A DNA stretch of 64,000 nt, from contig NZ_KE384037.1 in assembly GCF_000423565.1 (NCBI RefSeq), forward strand, positions 338,951 through 402,950, read 5' to 3'. The notes beneath the pieces were generated by a model, which ran no database searches, had not been told where the DNA came from, and worked only from the letters and a program-made list of their open reading frames with translations. Made by a program: the position numbers and the translations under genes. Shown here in pieces: positions 37,976-47,275 of the stretch. Within the stretch, counting starts at the first letter, position 1, and each line of letters begins with the position of its first letter. The DNA is from Runella zeae DSM 19591 (lineage in GTDB: Bacteria > Bacteroidota > Bacteroidia > Cytophagales > Spirosomataceae).

Positions 37976-39166
37976 TTAAATTCCACCGACCGTAGGATAC
38001 CAATCTGGCCGATAAGGGTCTTGATGAAAACGGGCGTAATAATCCCCTTTCTGTTCATAATATTTTTCGTAAAACTTCATCTTGTCTTCATCTAGCGCGA
38101 CTCCCAAACCTAGTCCTGTAGGTACTTTGATAGCCCCATTTTCGTATTTCATTAATCCTCCTTCGATGATGTCGTCGGTCAAATAATGATAGTGAGCATC
38201 TCCCGCAAAAGTCATGGTAGGAATGGTAGAAGCGGTATGAATCATAGCCGCGAGTTCGATTCCGAATTCAGCTCCGCTGTGCATGGCTACTCCTAGATTG
38301 AAGGTATTACAAACCGCCACCAAATCTTTGACTCCTTTGGGTCCTTCCCAATAGTGGATATCGGTCAACACAATATCTACCGCCTCCATTTTGATAGCCG
38401 GCGCAAGGTCATCAAATCGAGCAGGATACATATTGGTAGCAATCGGAATGCGTATTTGTTTACGGACTTCGGCATTTCCATTCAATCCCCAAGAAGGGTC
38501 TTCAAAATACTCAAGTCCTAGGCTTTCCAATCTTTTCCCAATTTTTACCGCTGTTGGCACTGACCATACACCGTTAGGGTCGATTCGTAAGCCAAAATCA
38601 TCTCCTAGCCGCTCCCTGCAAAGCTCCAGTACACGGGCTTCTTCGGTAGGAGGCATCACCCCTGCTTTGAGTTTCATGGCATTGACCCCCAGCGTCTCGT
38701 GGAGTTCTTCACAAAAATCGGCCAAATCTTCTGCCGTCTCGTCATGACCACCGCCGGGGCGGTCGTAGCGCCAAAACAAATAAGCGATAAACGGTACCTC
38801 ATCGCGTACACGTCCGCCCAACAAATCACTCAAAGGACGCCCCACTACTTTGCCCTGAATATCTAAACACGCCATCTCGATAGCGGCATATAGTCGGGCA
38901 TTCGACATATAATAAATACTCCGCAGAACCTTTAATTTGATTGTTTCGAGGTGAAAAGGGTCAAGGCCGATAATTCGCGGTTTGAGTTTTTGTAACGCGC
39001 CGCGTTGGTCACCACCCCCTACTTCTCCAAGACCAATGATACCCTCGTCGGTTACCAGTTCTAAAATCGTCCGCAGAAAGTAGCCAGGATGCACACCTGT
39101 ATTGTGTCTCAATTGCGCATTGAGCGGAATCGCCACACAACGCGTCTTTAAATCAATAATTTTCAT
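37976..39166 (-). CDS. Enolase-superfamily sugar-acid dehydratase, glucarate dehydratase-like
   Basis: 396 residues. The catalytic lysine pair is in NAMKLKAGV (KxK, about 160-168); metal ligands follow in RIDPNGVW, YFEDPSWG and the TNM segment that replaces the third acid, as in glucarate dehydratases. IVLTDIHYWEG supplies Asp and the catalytic His is in VAMHSGAEFG. These enzymes remove water from aldarates such as D-glucarate. Cytoplasmic. It would feed the RraA aldolase after import by the MFS transporter. A related aldonate as substrate is possible. Confidence 0.82.
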   Translation of the reverse strand: MKIIDLKTRCVAIPLNAQLRHNTGVHPGYFLRTILELVTDEGIIGLGEVGGGDQRGALQKLKPRIIGLDPFHLETIKLKVLRSIYYMSNARLYAAIEMACLDIQGKVVGRPLSDLLGGRVRDEVPFIAYLFWRYDRPGGGHDETAEDLADFCEELHETLGVNAMKLKAGVMPPTEEARVLELCRERLGDDFGLRIDPNGVWSVPTAVKIGKRLESLGLEYFEDPSWGLNGNAEVRKQIRIPIATNMYPARFDDLAPAIKMEAVDIVLTDIHYWEGPKGVKDLVAVCNTFNLGVAMHSGAEFGIELAAMIHTASTIPTMTFAGDAHYHYLTDDIIEGGLMKYENGAIKVPTGLGLGVALDEDKMKFYEKYYEQKGDYYARFHQDPYRPDWYPTVGGI

Positions 39167-39169
39167 AAA

Positions 39170-39445
39170 TGTGGCACGGGCTACCAGCCCGTCATTAAAG
39201 TTTTACTATTTTAAGCCAAGTACCAGCCCGTCATTAAAGTTTTACTTTCTTAAGCTAAGCGCACTGTTAGTTAAATTTTACCCGCCGATTGGCGCAGATT
39301 TAAAGCCGCAGAAAAACGCAGATAGAAGACTCTATAAAGTTCTTTTTTAGCGAAAATCTGCATTTGAATTATTCAGCAGACTTCTGCGGGTAAAACACAA
39401 AACATTTTACTTAACAATGTACCAAGTACCAGCCCGTCATTAAAA
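39170..39445. repeat. REP-like direct repeats interrupted by a 120-bp nested inverted repeat
   Basis: TACCAGCCCGTCATTAAA occurs at 39183-39200, 39221-39238 and 39427-39444; the first two belong to an imperfect 39-bp tandem repeat. The first copy also forms ACGGGCT-acc-AGCCCGT (39176-39192). Between copies two and three lies an element bounded by TTTTACCCGC (39276-39285) and GCGGGTAAAA (39386-39395), with an inner pair GCAGATTT/AAATCTGC (39294-39301/39354-39361). It resembles a small non-autonomous palindromic insertion inside the older repeat. No coding frame is present. Confidence 0.75.
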
Positions 39446-39490
39446 ATACTTAAGTGCTTTAGCCTTGATTTTAAACACACTCCTATGAAA

Positions 39491-39515
39491 AAGTCAGGAC
39501 TAAAGCCTCGTGGGT
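39491..39515. repeat. Copy of the GTCAGG-CTAAAGCC repeat family
   Basis: AAGTCAGGACTAAAGCCTCG at 39491-39510 matches AAAGTCAGGGCTAAAGCCCC at 53811-53830 with few changes. The stretch from 39446 to 39564 otherwise shows no gene; the T-rich run after this repeat precedes the stop of the GH10 gene on the minus strand and may help end its transcript. Confidence 0.55.
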
Positions 39516-39564
39516 ATTTCTTTTTTCTTTTAGGAGCAACAGTTTTGTTTTGTAAACAAGCAGA

Positions 39565-40893
39565 TTACAGCCCCGTTATATTCAATTCTTTAGGTTGATT
39601 TTTCCCAATCACAAAACGCTTCTCTACCATCTTGCCATTGACCGTAATCTTAGCTACATATTCCCCATAAAACCCTCTAAACGAATAACTTTCGCCCGTA
39701 ACATTTGCTTTTAGTTGGGTCTTCCATTCCTGATTAATCAAAGAATTGAGTGCTTGGTAAGAAGGTTTTGGTTGAAGAGCTTCATCCAAAAACCCTCCCC
39801 TCCACTTGTCTTCACCTGCCACCGCAGTACCATCGGCCACATTCCACCAAATAATCGCCTCTACCGCCGCGTGACTAAACCACAAGCGATAAAAATTACG
39901 GGTCATTTTGGCTTGGTTTTCCAGTCCTTCCTTAGTATTGGGCAAAGTAGGAATTGTAATCTCCGACACGTGTAAAGGCAAATTGAACTGACCATACAAA
40001 TCAAGCGCCTTAAACAAGTCTTCAGGACGCATAGCCTTGCCCGCTGCTACATCATAATGCAGAGGCTCACTAAAAAAATGAAACTGCAAACCAATCCCAC
40101 CGATACGCGCCCCTTTGTGTTTTAGGTTCTCTATCAGCAACTTATAAGGGGTATAATCTCGGTGGTAATTTTGCCACGACAGCGTAGTCACTTCATTGAT
40201 AAACAAGCGTGTAGAAGCAGGATAATACTTTTGAGCGGCCTTGAATGCTTTCAAAGCATAGTCGGGGGGCATCGGTACATTGGGATGGTCGGCGAGCACT
40301 TCATTTACCACATCCCACGTTTTCACCTGCGAACCATAGCGCTCGGCCAATGTCTTGATGCGCGCATCGATAAAAGGCTGAATCTTAGAAGTATCTTTGG
40401 TAAGCCATGTGGGTACAGCGTGGGCGGTATTATCCCACACGAGAGTATGTCCTTTGGGGGTAATGCCATTTTTTTGACAAAAATCAAGCACCAAATCTGG
40501 CGGTGGGCGACGATAAATAAAGGGACTATTGGCCGCAAAGCGCGGTTTTCCTTGCTCTGGCTCCAAATCTTTCCAATAAAAAGGCACACAAGCCGTATTA
40601 AACAATGACTTAAACACCTCTTCATAACGCTGATTTTCGGCATCAGTTTTGAAGCCTTTCAGCATAAAAATATTGGAACCAAACTGAAACTCATGTTTTA
40701 CTTGTTGGATTTCTACTTGAGCATTTCCCTTGAGATTAGGAAAAAGAAGAGTAAAATCTCCTTTACGATTTTTTTCGATACCCTCGGCGATGCGTTTTTC
40801 GACCGCAGCATTGTTCCACAAAGAATCATAGCGGCTAGTTTGGGCAAAAGTGTGGATATAGCCCAAAAGCAATAGTAAAATCAGTTTTTTCAT
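39565..40893 (-). CDS. GH10 endo-beta-1,4-xylanase
   Basis: 442 residues with signal peptide MKKLILLLLLGYIHTFAQ. The family 10 barrel is clear: FYWKDLEPEQGK, GHTLVWDN, acid/base Glu in WDVVNEV (about 196-202), GIGLQFHF and nucleophile Glu in LHVSEITIP (about 299-307), then IIWWNVADG. A carbohydrate-binding-like N-terminal strand region (FTLLFPNLKGNAQVEI) and a short C-terminal beta domain (from KANVTGESYSF) frame it. It cuts xylan backbones outside the cell, giving oligosaccharides for SusCD. It lies 3 bp after the LamG gene and upstream of the repeat-filled 399-bp gap that separates it from the dehydratase. Confidence 0.88.
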   Translation of the reverse strand: MKKLILLLLLGYIHTFAQTSRYDSLWNNAAVEKRIAEGIEKNRKGDFTLLFPNLKGNAQVEIQQVKHEFQFGSNIFMLKGFKTDAENQRYEEVFKSLFNTACVPFYWKDLEPEQGKPRFAANSPFIYRRPPPDLVLDFCQKNGITPKGHTLVWDNTAHAVPTWLTKDTSKIQPFIDARIKTLAERYGSQVKTWDVVNEVLADHPNVPMPPDYALKAFKAAQKYYPASTRLFINEVTTLSWQNYHRDYTPYKLLIENLKHKGARIGGIGLQFHFFSEPLHYDVAAGKAMRPEDLFKALDLYGQFNLPLHVSEITIPTLPNTKEGLENQAKMTRNFYRLWFSHAAVEAIIWWNVADGTAVAGEDKWRGGFLDEALQPKPSYQALNSLINQEWKTQLKANVTGESYSFRGFYGEYVAKITVNGKMVEKRFVIGKNQPKELNITGL

Positions 40894-40896
40894 TTT

Positions 40897-41775
40897 CTAG
40901 TTTTTAGATAATTTTTTGATTTCCTCGGTACTTAAGGAGCGGTCAAAAACGGCTAATCCTCCTATTTGTCCTTTGAAAAAATTTCCCATACCTGCTTTGA
41001 GCAACACCGCACCGACCGTAAAATCGGAACCGTTGTTGCCCATACCTTCAGGAAAATAATAAGGGTTTTTGGAGTGAATAATGCCTTCTGGATATCCCTC
41101 AAAGCCTTTGGTGTGGTCGATAAGCTCAGGGGCGCGTTCTTTAAATTCGCCATTAAAAAACGACCGAATGTAAGTCCCGTCGTAGGTAAAGGCCACACAG
41201 CTCCACTCATTGGCGGGAACCGTCTGAGAACTCGCCGAATAATCAATAGAATAAGGAAAAGGAGGAGTGGGTTTGCCGTTCCATGAAATATGTCCACAAA
41301 CTTGATTTCGACCATTGTAATAAGGCAATGAAACAAATAAACCATACTGACGCTTGCCACCGTCTTGGTATTCGTTCCACATTCCACCCACAAAACCCGT
41401 TTGTTCGCCCGTCCATTTGACCCACGCCATCACTGTTACGCCTTGTGATTTTCCATAAATATTGAGATTTCCAGTTTCGGTATTGGGTAGAGACAGAAAG
41501 GCTTTATTGCCAAACAGAGCCGAATAGCCCGACAGTGGTCCCTCATTGACACGAGGCAACGTACCATTTTGTTCTTTGAGCGGAAAATCTCCCTTTCCTT
41601 GCGCTTTTCGAGCTTGGCCTTCTTCTTCTTTGAAATCCCAAAGCGCAATCAGGTTAGGAGTTTTAAGAATCTTGGCGACGTACCTCATTTGCTTATTTTT
41701 AGATTGTCCACAGACTATAGTTATTCCCCCAATGAGAATAAAGAAAGCACACAGAATAATGGCGTTTTTGTTCAT
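40897..41775 (-). CDS. LamG/concanavalin A-like domain protein, exported
   Basis: 292 residues. An N-terminal hydrophobic segment (AIILCAFFILIGGITIVCGQ) may be a signal peptide; the Cys in IVCGQ could be a lipobox-like site. The LamG jelly-roll follows: LIALWDFKEEEGQ, FGNKAFLSLPN, VTVMAWVKWTGE, WSCVAFTYDGTYIRSFFNGE and the ending IGGLAVFDRSLSTEEIKKL. No catalytic residues are evident, so a surface carbohydrate-binding role next to SusD is likely. It sits directly upstream of the xylanase gene. Confidence 0.75.
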   Translation of the reverse strand: MNKNAIILCAFFILIGGITIVCGQSKNKQMRYVAKILKTPNLIALWDFKEEEGQARKAQGKGDFPLKEQNGTLPRVNEGPLSGYSALFGNKAFLSLPNTETGNLNIYGKSQGVTVMAWVKWTGEQTGFVGGMWNEYQDGGKRQYGLFVSLPYYNGRNQVCGHISWNGKPTPPFPYSIDYSASSQTVPANEWSCVAFTYDGTYIRSFFNGEFKERAPELIDHTKGFEGYPEGIIHSKNPYYFPEGMGNNGSDFTVGAVLLKAGMGNFFKGQIGGLAVFDRSLSTEEIKKLSKN

Positions 41776-41878
41776 TTTGTAAGAAACAGATTGGAGTTGA
41801 TTTGAAAAATAATAACAAATATCTAGTGATTAGGCTATTAGTTTTGATTTCCAAATCAACTCATCCACAATCCTTGAA

Positions 41879-43327
41879 TCAATACCCCGGGTTTTGGTCT
41901 TTACTGGGGTCGAGGGCAGTGTTAAAGTTTAATTCACCTACAGGTATAGGCCAAAACAAATGCTTATCTGCTACATCTTTGCCCGTAGCTGCTTTGATGA
42001 TTTGTTTCAGTTTGGCTGTACCTAGGCGTTTCAAATCAAGCCAACGTTTGGCTTCGTATTGGGTTTCATATCCTCTTTCTTTTAATACCAAATCATTGAA
42101 GGTCTCAGCAGTATAATCAGCCAATTTGAAATCGACCGTTGAAGGAGCCGTTGCAGGTTTGCCATAAGCCCGGCGATGCACCTGATTGAGTGCTTCTAAG
42201 GCTGCCGCAGTAGGGCCATTGCTAGCGCGACAAGCAGCTTCGGCATACATCAAAAGCACATCAGAGTAGCGATAAATGGGGAAATCGTTGCCAGCAGCGG
42301 TACCTGTGGGAGCAAGTGCGTCGGAGAATTTCTTACACAACATACTATTACTGCCTAAGCCAATATTCCAATTGATCCAGTTGTAACTTTTTCGCAAATC
42401 ATTGTTATCCCAATTCTTATATACTGGATTGGTTTGGGAATCGGTATAGTGAGCAAAAAATCCGCCAGCGCCGTGTAGCCGCGTGCCAGGATGATGCGCA
42501 AACATCGCCAAATACATCCCTTGGTTGTTTTGACGGGTCATTTTCAAATAAAAAATCTCTTCAGGACTCGTCACTACAGTAGGGCCAAAGACCTTATCAA
42601 AATCAGCCGCAACGGTGACAGGAACGAGCGAAAACTGCCCCGATTTAATGATTTCATCGGCTTTGTCGCGGGCTTCGGCATATTGATTTCTTGTGAAATA
42701 TACTTCTGCCAAAGCAGCTTTGGCCGCCCATTTGGTAGCTCGGCCCACTTGAGCGGGCTTGTCGGGGAGGTTGGTTTCGGCTTCTTTTAAATCGGCAATG
42801 ATTAAAGTATATACTTCATCCACAGTTCCGCGCTTCACGTTTGGCTCGTTGAGAGTGGCTTCGGTACGAATGGGTACGCCGCCCCAATTTCGTACCAACC
42901 ATAAATAGTTGTAAGCCCTTAAAAACTTAGCTTCGGCTACGTATTTGGCTACATCAGCTTGGCTGATATTTTTGCCTTTGGGGGCATTTTGAATCACCAA
43001 ATTGGCATTGCGAATACTCAAATAAAACAGTCGCCATCCATCATCGGTGCGCGGAATGTTGGTACTATTCAAGCCTTGAAAATCACTCAATACCTGATAG
43101 CTTCCCCGGCCATAGCTATAGTCGGTATACGCTTCTACCTGTGCACCAAGCTGTCCGCTGATGCCATTGGTAGCTCTCAATTCTTGATAGGCCGCATTGA
43201 CAGCGGTTTCTACCTCAGCGGCTGTATTATAAAATGTTTCGACGGCCACCGCTTTGGGTTCTTCTTTTAAGACATCCTCGCAGGACATCAAAAAGAGGGT
43301 CGCTAATAGAAAGAATATTTTTTTCAT
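41879..43327 (-). CDS. susD: SusD/RagB family glycan-binding lipoprotein
   Basis: 482 residues from ATG 43327; a TTG at 43336 opens the frame three codons earlier. Lipobox LMSC ends the signal peptide, followed by EDVLKEEP. Family features: AVNAAYQELRATNG, ISQADVAKYVAEAKFLRAYN, FPIYRYSDVLLMYAEAACRA and the ending FNTALDPSKDQNPG. It is the glycan-binding partner of the SusC encoded 27 bp upstream. Its sequence is clearly paralogous to the SusD at 10034-11512 (shared LVPV/LVEV and KRLGT segments), but not a recent copy. Confidence 0.93.
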   Translation of the reverse strand: MKKIFFLLATLFLMSCEDVLKEEPKAVAVETFYNTAAEVETAVNAAYQELRATNGISGQLGAQVEAYTDYSYGRGSYQVLSDFQGLNSTNIPRTDDGWRLFYLSIRNANLVIQNAPKGKNISQADVAKYVAEAKFLRAYNYLWLVRNWGGVPIRTEATLNEPNVKRGTVDEVYTLIIADLKEAETNLPDKPAQVGRATKWAAKAALAEVYFTRNQYAEARDKADEIIKSGQFSLVPVTVAADFDKVFGPTVVTSPEEIFYLKMTRQNNQGMYLAMFAHHPGTRLHGAGGFFAHYTDSQTNPVYKNWDNNDLRKSYNWINWNIGLGSNSMLCKKFSDALAPTGTAAGNDFPIYRYSDVLLMYAEAACRASNGPTAAALEALNQVHRRAYGKPATAPSTVDFKLADYTAETFNDLVLKERGYETQYEAKRWLDLKRLGTAKLKQIIKAATGKDVADKHLFWPIPVGELNFNTALDPSKDQNPGY

Positions 43328-43354
43328 TTTTTTCAATGATTAAGTCTTACATGA

Positions 43355-46342
43355 TTAAAACCCGACTCTTACCCCAAAGGTGACGGCTTTGGAAGTAGGA
43401 TAACTATAATGGTCGATACCCTGACCGATAGAATTGGCACCTCCTTGTGAGTTAGTTTCGGGATCCCACCAAGAGTATTTTGTAAAGGTCAATAGATTCT
43501 GCCCACTGACATACACTTGAGCCGTGCGCATCCAGTTGACACGCCATTGTTGGAGAGGTAGGCTATAAGCCAATTGGATATTGCGCAACCGTAAATAAGA
43601 GCCATCTTCCACGAGTCTATCCGAATAGTTGTAGCTATTGGAGCGCGAAATCACGGGGTATTTGGCATTTGGATTGGTAGGTGACCAGTGATTATAAAGT
43701 ACTTCGCGTGGCATATTTAGCCCAAAACCATAGTCGAGGGTATTGTTGATAGAACTCACATTGAGCAAATCGTTGCCTTGGGTTCCTTGCAAAAACAAGG
43801 TGAGTTCGAGGCCTTTATAGCTCATAGTCGAATTGAGACCGTAGATAAAATCAGGATTGGGATTGCCGATGATAGTTTTGTCCAATTGGTTGATGATGCC
43901 ATCACCGTTGAGATCTTTATACTTTTCTTTGCCTAAGTCAGTATAGCCGTCTTTCAAATAGCCAAAAAATACACTCATAGGTTGGCCTTCTCTCAGAAGG
44001 TTGGCGTTGTCGTTGATGAGGGTTACCCCTACAGTTCCACCCAAAATATCGGCACCGTTATAGAGTTTGATGACTTTATTGCGGTTGAAAGAAATATTCC
44101 CTCCCAAATCCCATTTAAAAGCTTTGTCGATAACTCGCGCATCTAAGGCGATTTCCAACCCTTTGTTTTGGATTTGGCCTACGTTTTGAATCGTACTCGT
44201 AAATCCAAATCCAATCGGCAACTGCACGGTGTTAAGCAAATCGCGGGTGTTTTTGATGTAATAATCGACCGAGAGACGATAGCGGTTGTTTTGGAAAGCG
44301 GCATCTATCCCAAAATCGGCTTGTTCGGTTGTTTCCCATTTAAGATTTCCGGGAAGACGAGTACCGGGAGCAAAAGTGTTGTAGAGAGCATCATCAAACA
44401 CCGTTTTTCCAGCCGATAAGTTATTGAGAGTAGCATAAGGGCTAATCGCCTGACTTCCTGTTTGTCCCCAACTTGCGCGTACTTTCAAGTCAGAGATAAA
44501 GGGTACATTTTTCAAAAACTCCTCCTCTGACACCCGCCATGCCAAAGCTGCGGATGGAAAATACCCCCATTTGTTGCCTTCGCTATAGCGCGACGACCCA
44601 TCGGCGCGAAAGCTGACGGTGGCTAAGTATTTGTTGTTATAACTATAGTTTACTCTTCCCAAATACGAAAGTAAAGTAGCAAAAGAATAAGAAGTAGATG
44701 GAATACCGGGGGTATTGGCAGAACCCAAATTGGCGGTTTCGGTGACATTACTCAAAAAACCAACTCCCGAAGCTCCCAGTGAAGTATTTAAGAAATCTTG
44801 ATACGTAAAACCTGCCACCGCCGAAAGACTATGCTTGCCTACGCTTTTGTTGTAGCTGATGGTGTTTTCGCTCAATAAGCTTCGACCTTGGGCAGTAGAC
44901 ACACTCGCCGAGCCTTGAGAGTTGATAAAATTGGTGGTGGTGTAGGCGTCGGTGCGGTCGTCGCTATTTTCGATACCTCCTGAAATTTTGATAGCCAACC
45001 CTTCAAAAGGCTTAAAAGTCATGGCTACGTTGGCCAATACACGATTGGCTCGTACTTCGTCGGTTTGCTCATTGACGTAGTTGAGAGGATTGGTAATCAC
45101 GTTGGAAATAAACGGATAAGAAGTTGCCAATACCCGATAGCTGCCGTCGTCGTTGTAAGGAGTGAGCGTAGGCGGAGCCGATATGGCAGCCGAAATCATG
45201 GAGCCACCACGGTTGCCGCCGCCGTTGTTTTGACGGCTTGTATTGATGTTTGTCAAAGTAGCGCCGTACGAGAGATTAAACTTCTTACTTACATCGGTGG
45301 TGACATTAGCGCGCAATGAGTAGCGATTGTAATCACTGCCGATGATGATTCCTTGCTGTCCGAAAATACTTCCACCAATCGAATAACGTGTTTTTTCATT
45401 GCCTCCACTCACAGTCAGGTTATGAGTTTGCATAGGAGCCTTTCTGAAAATCAGATTTTGCCAGTCGTAGCCTTCTCCAAACCCGTCAATCTGTGCTTGC
45501 GTAAAATAAGGAGCCACGCCGTCGTTGGTAGCTTGCATATTATAAAAAGTAGCATACTCTTTGGCATTCATCAAATCGAGCTTTTTGCGGAGGGTCTGAA
45601 TACTGTAGCTTCCTTCATAATCGACCTGTGTTTTGCCGGCTTTGCCTTGTTTGGTCGTAATCAAAACCACACCGTTGGCGCCACGTGAACCATAAATAGC
45701 CGTAGCCGAGGCATCTTTCAGGATTTCAATGGATTCTATGTCAGAGTTGTTGAGGATAGTAGGGTTGCTTCCCGAAGTCGGAAACCCATCTACTACATAC
45801 AGTGGCTCATTGCTACCTTGGACCGAATTTGTCCCTCTAATCCTTACACTTACGTTGCCACCGGGAGCACCTGTGTTTTGAGTGACTTGTACCCCTGGCG
45901 CTCGTCCCGATAGCGCTTGAAGCACATTGGTAGCAGGAAATGCGTTGATTTCTTTGGACTTTACAGAAGCCAACGACCCTGTCAAATCACTCTTCTTGAC
46001 GGTACCATATCCTACTACTACTACTTCATTGAGCTGGCGATTGTCAAGCTCAAGCGATACATCTACTACGCTTTGATTACCTACGATGATTTCTTTGGGG
46101 CTGTACCCCACAAAAGAGAATACCAAAACGGCATTGGCAGGGGCGTTTAATTTATAACTCCCGTTGGCGTCGGTGGTGGTACCTGTGCTAGTACCTTTCA
46201 CCAAAATACTTACTCCAGGCAGTGGGGCATTGTCATTGACTCCCACAACCCGCCCTGAAATCGAGCGGTCTTGGGCCAGCAGCGGAGTGGCACTCAAAAA
46301 GAGGCAAACTCCCATAAGCCAAGTATAAATGTTGAGTTTCAT
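43355..46342 (-). CDS. susC: SusC/RagA TonB-linked outer-membrane transporter
   Basis: 995 residues. Signal peptide to PLLAQD, then a carboxypeptidase-regulatory domain (ISGRVVGVNDNAPLPGVSIL), the segment LNEVVVVGYGTVKKSDLTGS, plug (RIRGTNSVQGSNEPLYVVDG) and barrel ending VTFGVRVGF. It lacks the STN domain of the first SusC, in line with the absence of a sigma/anti-sigma pair here; control is more likely through the IclR protein encoded upstream. It imports xylan- or mannan-type oligosaccharides together with SusD. Confidence 0.93.
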   Translation of the reverse strand: MKLNIYTWLMGVCLFLSATPLLAQDRSISGRVVGVNDNAPLPGVSILVKGTSTGTTTDANGSYKLNAPANAVLVFSFVGYSPKEIIVGNQSVVDVSLELDNRQLNEVVVVGYGTVKKSDLTGSLASVKSKEINAFPATNVLQALSGRAPGVQVTQNTGAPGGNVSVRIRGTNSVQGSNEPLYVVDGFPTSGSNPTILNNSDIESIEILKDASATAIYGSRGANGVVLITTKQGKAGKTQVDYEGSYSIQTLRKKLDLMNAKEYATFYNMQATNDGVAPYFTQAQIDGFGEGYDWQNLIFRKAPMQTHNLTVSGGNEKTRYSIGGSIFGQQGIIIGSDYNRYSLRANVTTDVSKKFNLSYGATLTNINTSRQNNGGGNRGGSMISAAISAPPTLTPYNDDGSYRVLATSYPFISNVITNPLNYVNEQTDEVRANRVLANVAMTFKPFEGLAIKISGGIENSDDRTDAYTTTNFINSQGSASVSTAQGRSLLSENTISYNKSVGKHSLSAVAGFTYQDFLNTSLGASGVGFLSNVTETANLGSANTPGIPSTSYSFATLLSYLGRVNYSYNNKYLATVSFRADGSSRYSEGNKWGYFPSAALAWRVSEEEFLKNVPFISDLKVRASWGQTGSQAISPYATLNNLSAGKTVFDDALYNTFAPGTRLPGNLKWETTEQADFGIDAAFQNNRYRLSVDYYIKNTRDLLNTVQLPIGFGFTSTIQNVGQIQNKGLEIALDARVIDKAFKWDLGGNISFNRNKVIKLYNGADILGGTVGVTLINDNANLLREGQPMSVFFGYLKDGYTDLGKEKYKDLNGDGIINQLDKTIIGNPNPDFIYGLNSTMSYKGLELTLFLQGTQGNDLLNVSSINNTLDYGFGLNMPREVLYNHWSPTNPNAKYPVISRSNSYNYSDRLVEDGSYLRLRNIQLAYSLPLQQWRVNWMRTAQVYVSGQNLLTFTKYSWWDPETNSQGGANSIGQGIDHYSYPTSKAVTFGVRVGF

Positions 46343-46372
46343 TGGGTGTTGGTTTGGAATAATTTTTATATT

Positions 46373-46389
46373 ATAAAATTTAATTTTAT
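46373..46389. promoter_or_regulatory. Palindrome in the susC upstream region, candidate operator
   Basis: ATAAAAT-tta-ATTTTAT is a perfect 7-bp inverted repeat 31 bp upstream of the susC start. A similar AT-rich palindrome lies upstream of the IclR gene at 47288-47304. The surroundings are very AT-rich, so chance is a real alternative. No exact -7/-33 promoter could be placed in this gap. Confidence 0.3.
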
Positions 46390-46462
46390 TTTATTACAAT
46401 ATTGATAACAAATCATAAACTGACCAAATTTTTTAGAGATTTTTTTTCATTTTTCTTAGATT

Positions 46463-46508
46463 AAAAAAAATAAAAAACTCTTCATAAAGCTTACTGCCTA
46501 TGAAGAGT
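46463..46508 (-). terminator. Rho-independent terminator after the IclR gene
   Basis: ACTCTTCATA (46477-46486) and TATGAAGAGT (46499-46508) form a perfect 10-bp stem with a 12-nt loop. On the minus strand a long T-rich tail follows (TTTTTTATTTTTTTT). It insulates the regulator gene from susC, so susC needs its own promoter. Confidence 0.85.
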
Positions 46509-46537
46509 CGATGAGGGATACTAAACCAAAAGAAGGA

Positions 46538-47275
46538 TTATTTCAGCCGCTGTGTGATGCGTTTGGCCGTGGCTTTAAGTTGAAAAACAAGCCCCGATTT
46601 ATCGGCTATCATGTAGCGGTATTCGGGCAAATAAATACTGAGACTTGCCACCGCTTTGTCGTTTTTGAGAACAGGCACCGCCAAGCCAACTACTTGCCGT
46701 CCATATAATACTTGAAGAGCACATTCTTCTTTTCGAAACTGCATCAGTAAGTTTTTGAGAGTTTCGAGCGAATCTACTTCTTTCCAACTTTCGGAAGTAG
46801 GAAGGCCGTACTTATACACAAAGCGCTCAATTTCAGTCTCTGAGAGCATCGCTAGCAGCATACGGCCTGAGGCAGCATCATACACATGTTTTTCGAGTGG
46901 AGTTCGTACCTGAAGGTCTTGCTCGGCGTGAGTTCGGTGAATGACCATGCGCTTGTCACCATTTAAAATCGCCAACAAACAATTTTCGTTGATTTGAGCC
47001 GTAAGTTTTTCCATTTCTTCTTTGGCTGCCTCTACCAAATCTTTACGATAGGCGTCGTTGTTGGTAAGAGCGTAAGATTGGGAACCCAAAATATACCCTT
47101 TTTTGGTACCTACTTGTTCTAAATACTTACGCGCTACGAGCGTTTTCATGATGTTGGCGCAGGTACCGTGATTTAACCCCAAAGTATCGGCAATTTCGCC
47201 TAAAGAAGTAGGTTTTTCGGGATTTTCAGCCACTATTTCTAAAATATCAAGGGCTCGATTGATTACTTGTATCAT
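46538..47275 (-). CDS. IclR family transcriptional regulator
   Basis: 245 residues from ATG 47275; the codon before it is a TTG. The winged helix comprises INRALDILEIVAENPEKPTS, LGEIADTLGLNHGTCANIMK and YILGSQSYAL. The effector domain follows with PLEKHVYDAASGRMLLAML and FRKEECALQVLYGRQVVGLA. IclR proteins bind small carboxylates or sugar acids, which suits the dehydratase/aldolase genes downstream. It is encoded just upstream of the susCD genes on the same strand, with a terminator between. Confidence 0.88.
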   Translation of the reverse strand: MIQVINRALDILEIVAENPEKPTSLGEIADTLGLNHGTCANIMKTLVARKYLEQVGTKKGYILGSQSYALTNNDAYRKDLVEAAKEEMEKLTAQINENCLLAILNGDKRMVIHRTHAEQDLQVRTPLEKHVYDAASGRMLLAMLSETEIERFVYKYGLPTSESWKEVDSLETLKNLLMQFRKEECALQVLYGRQVVGLAVPVLKNDKAVASLSIYLPEYRYMIADKSGLVFQLKATAKRITQRLK

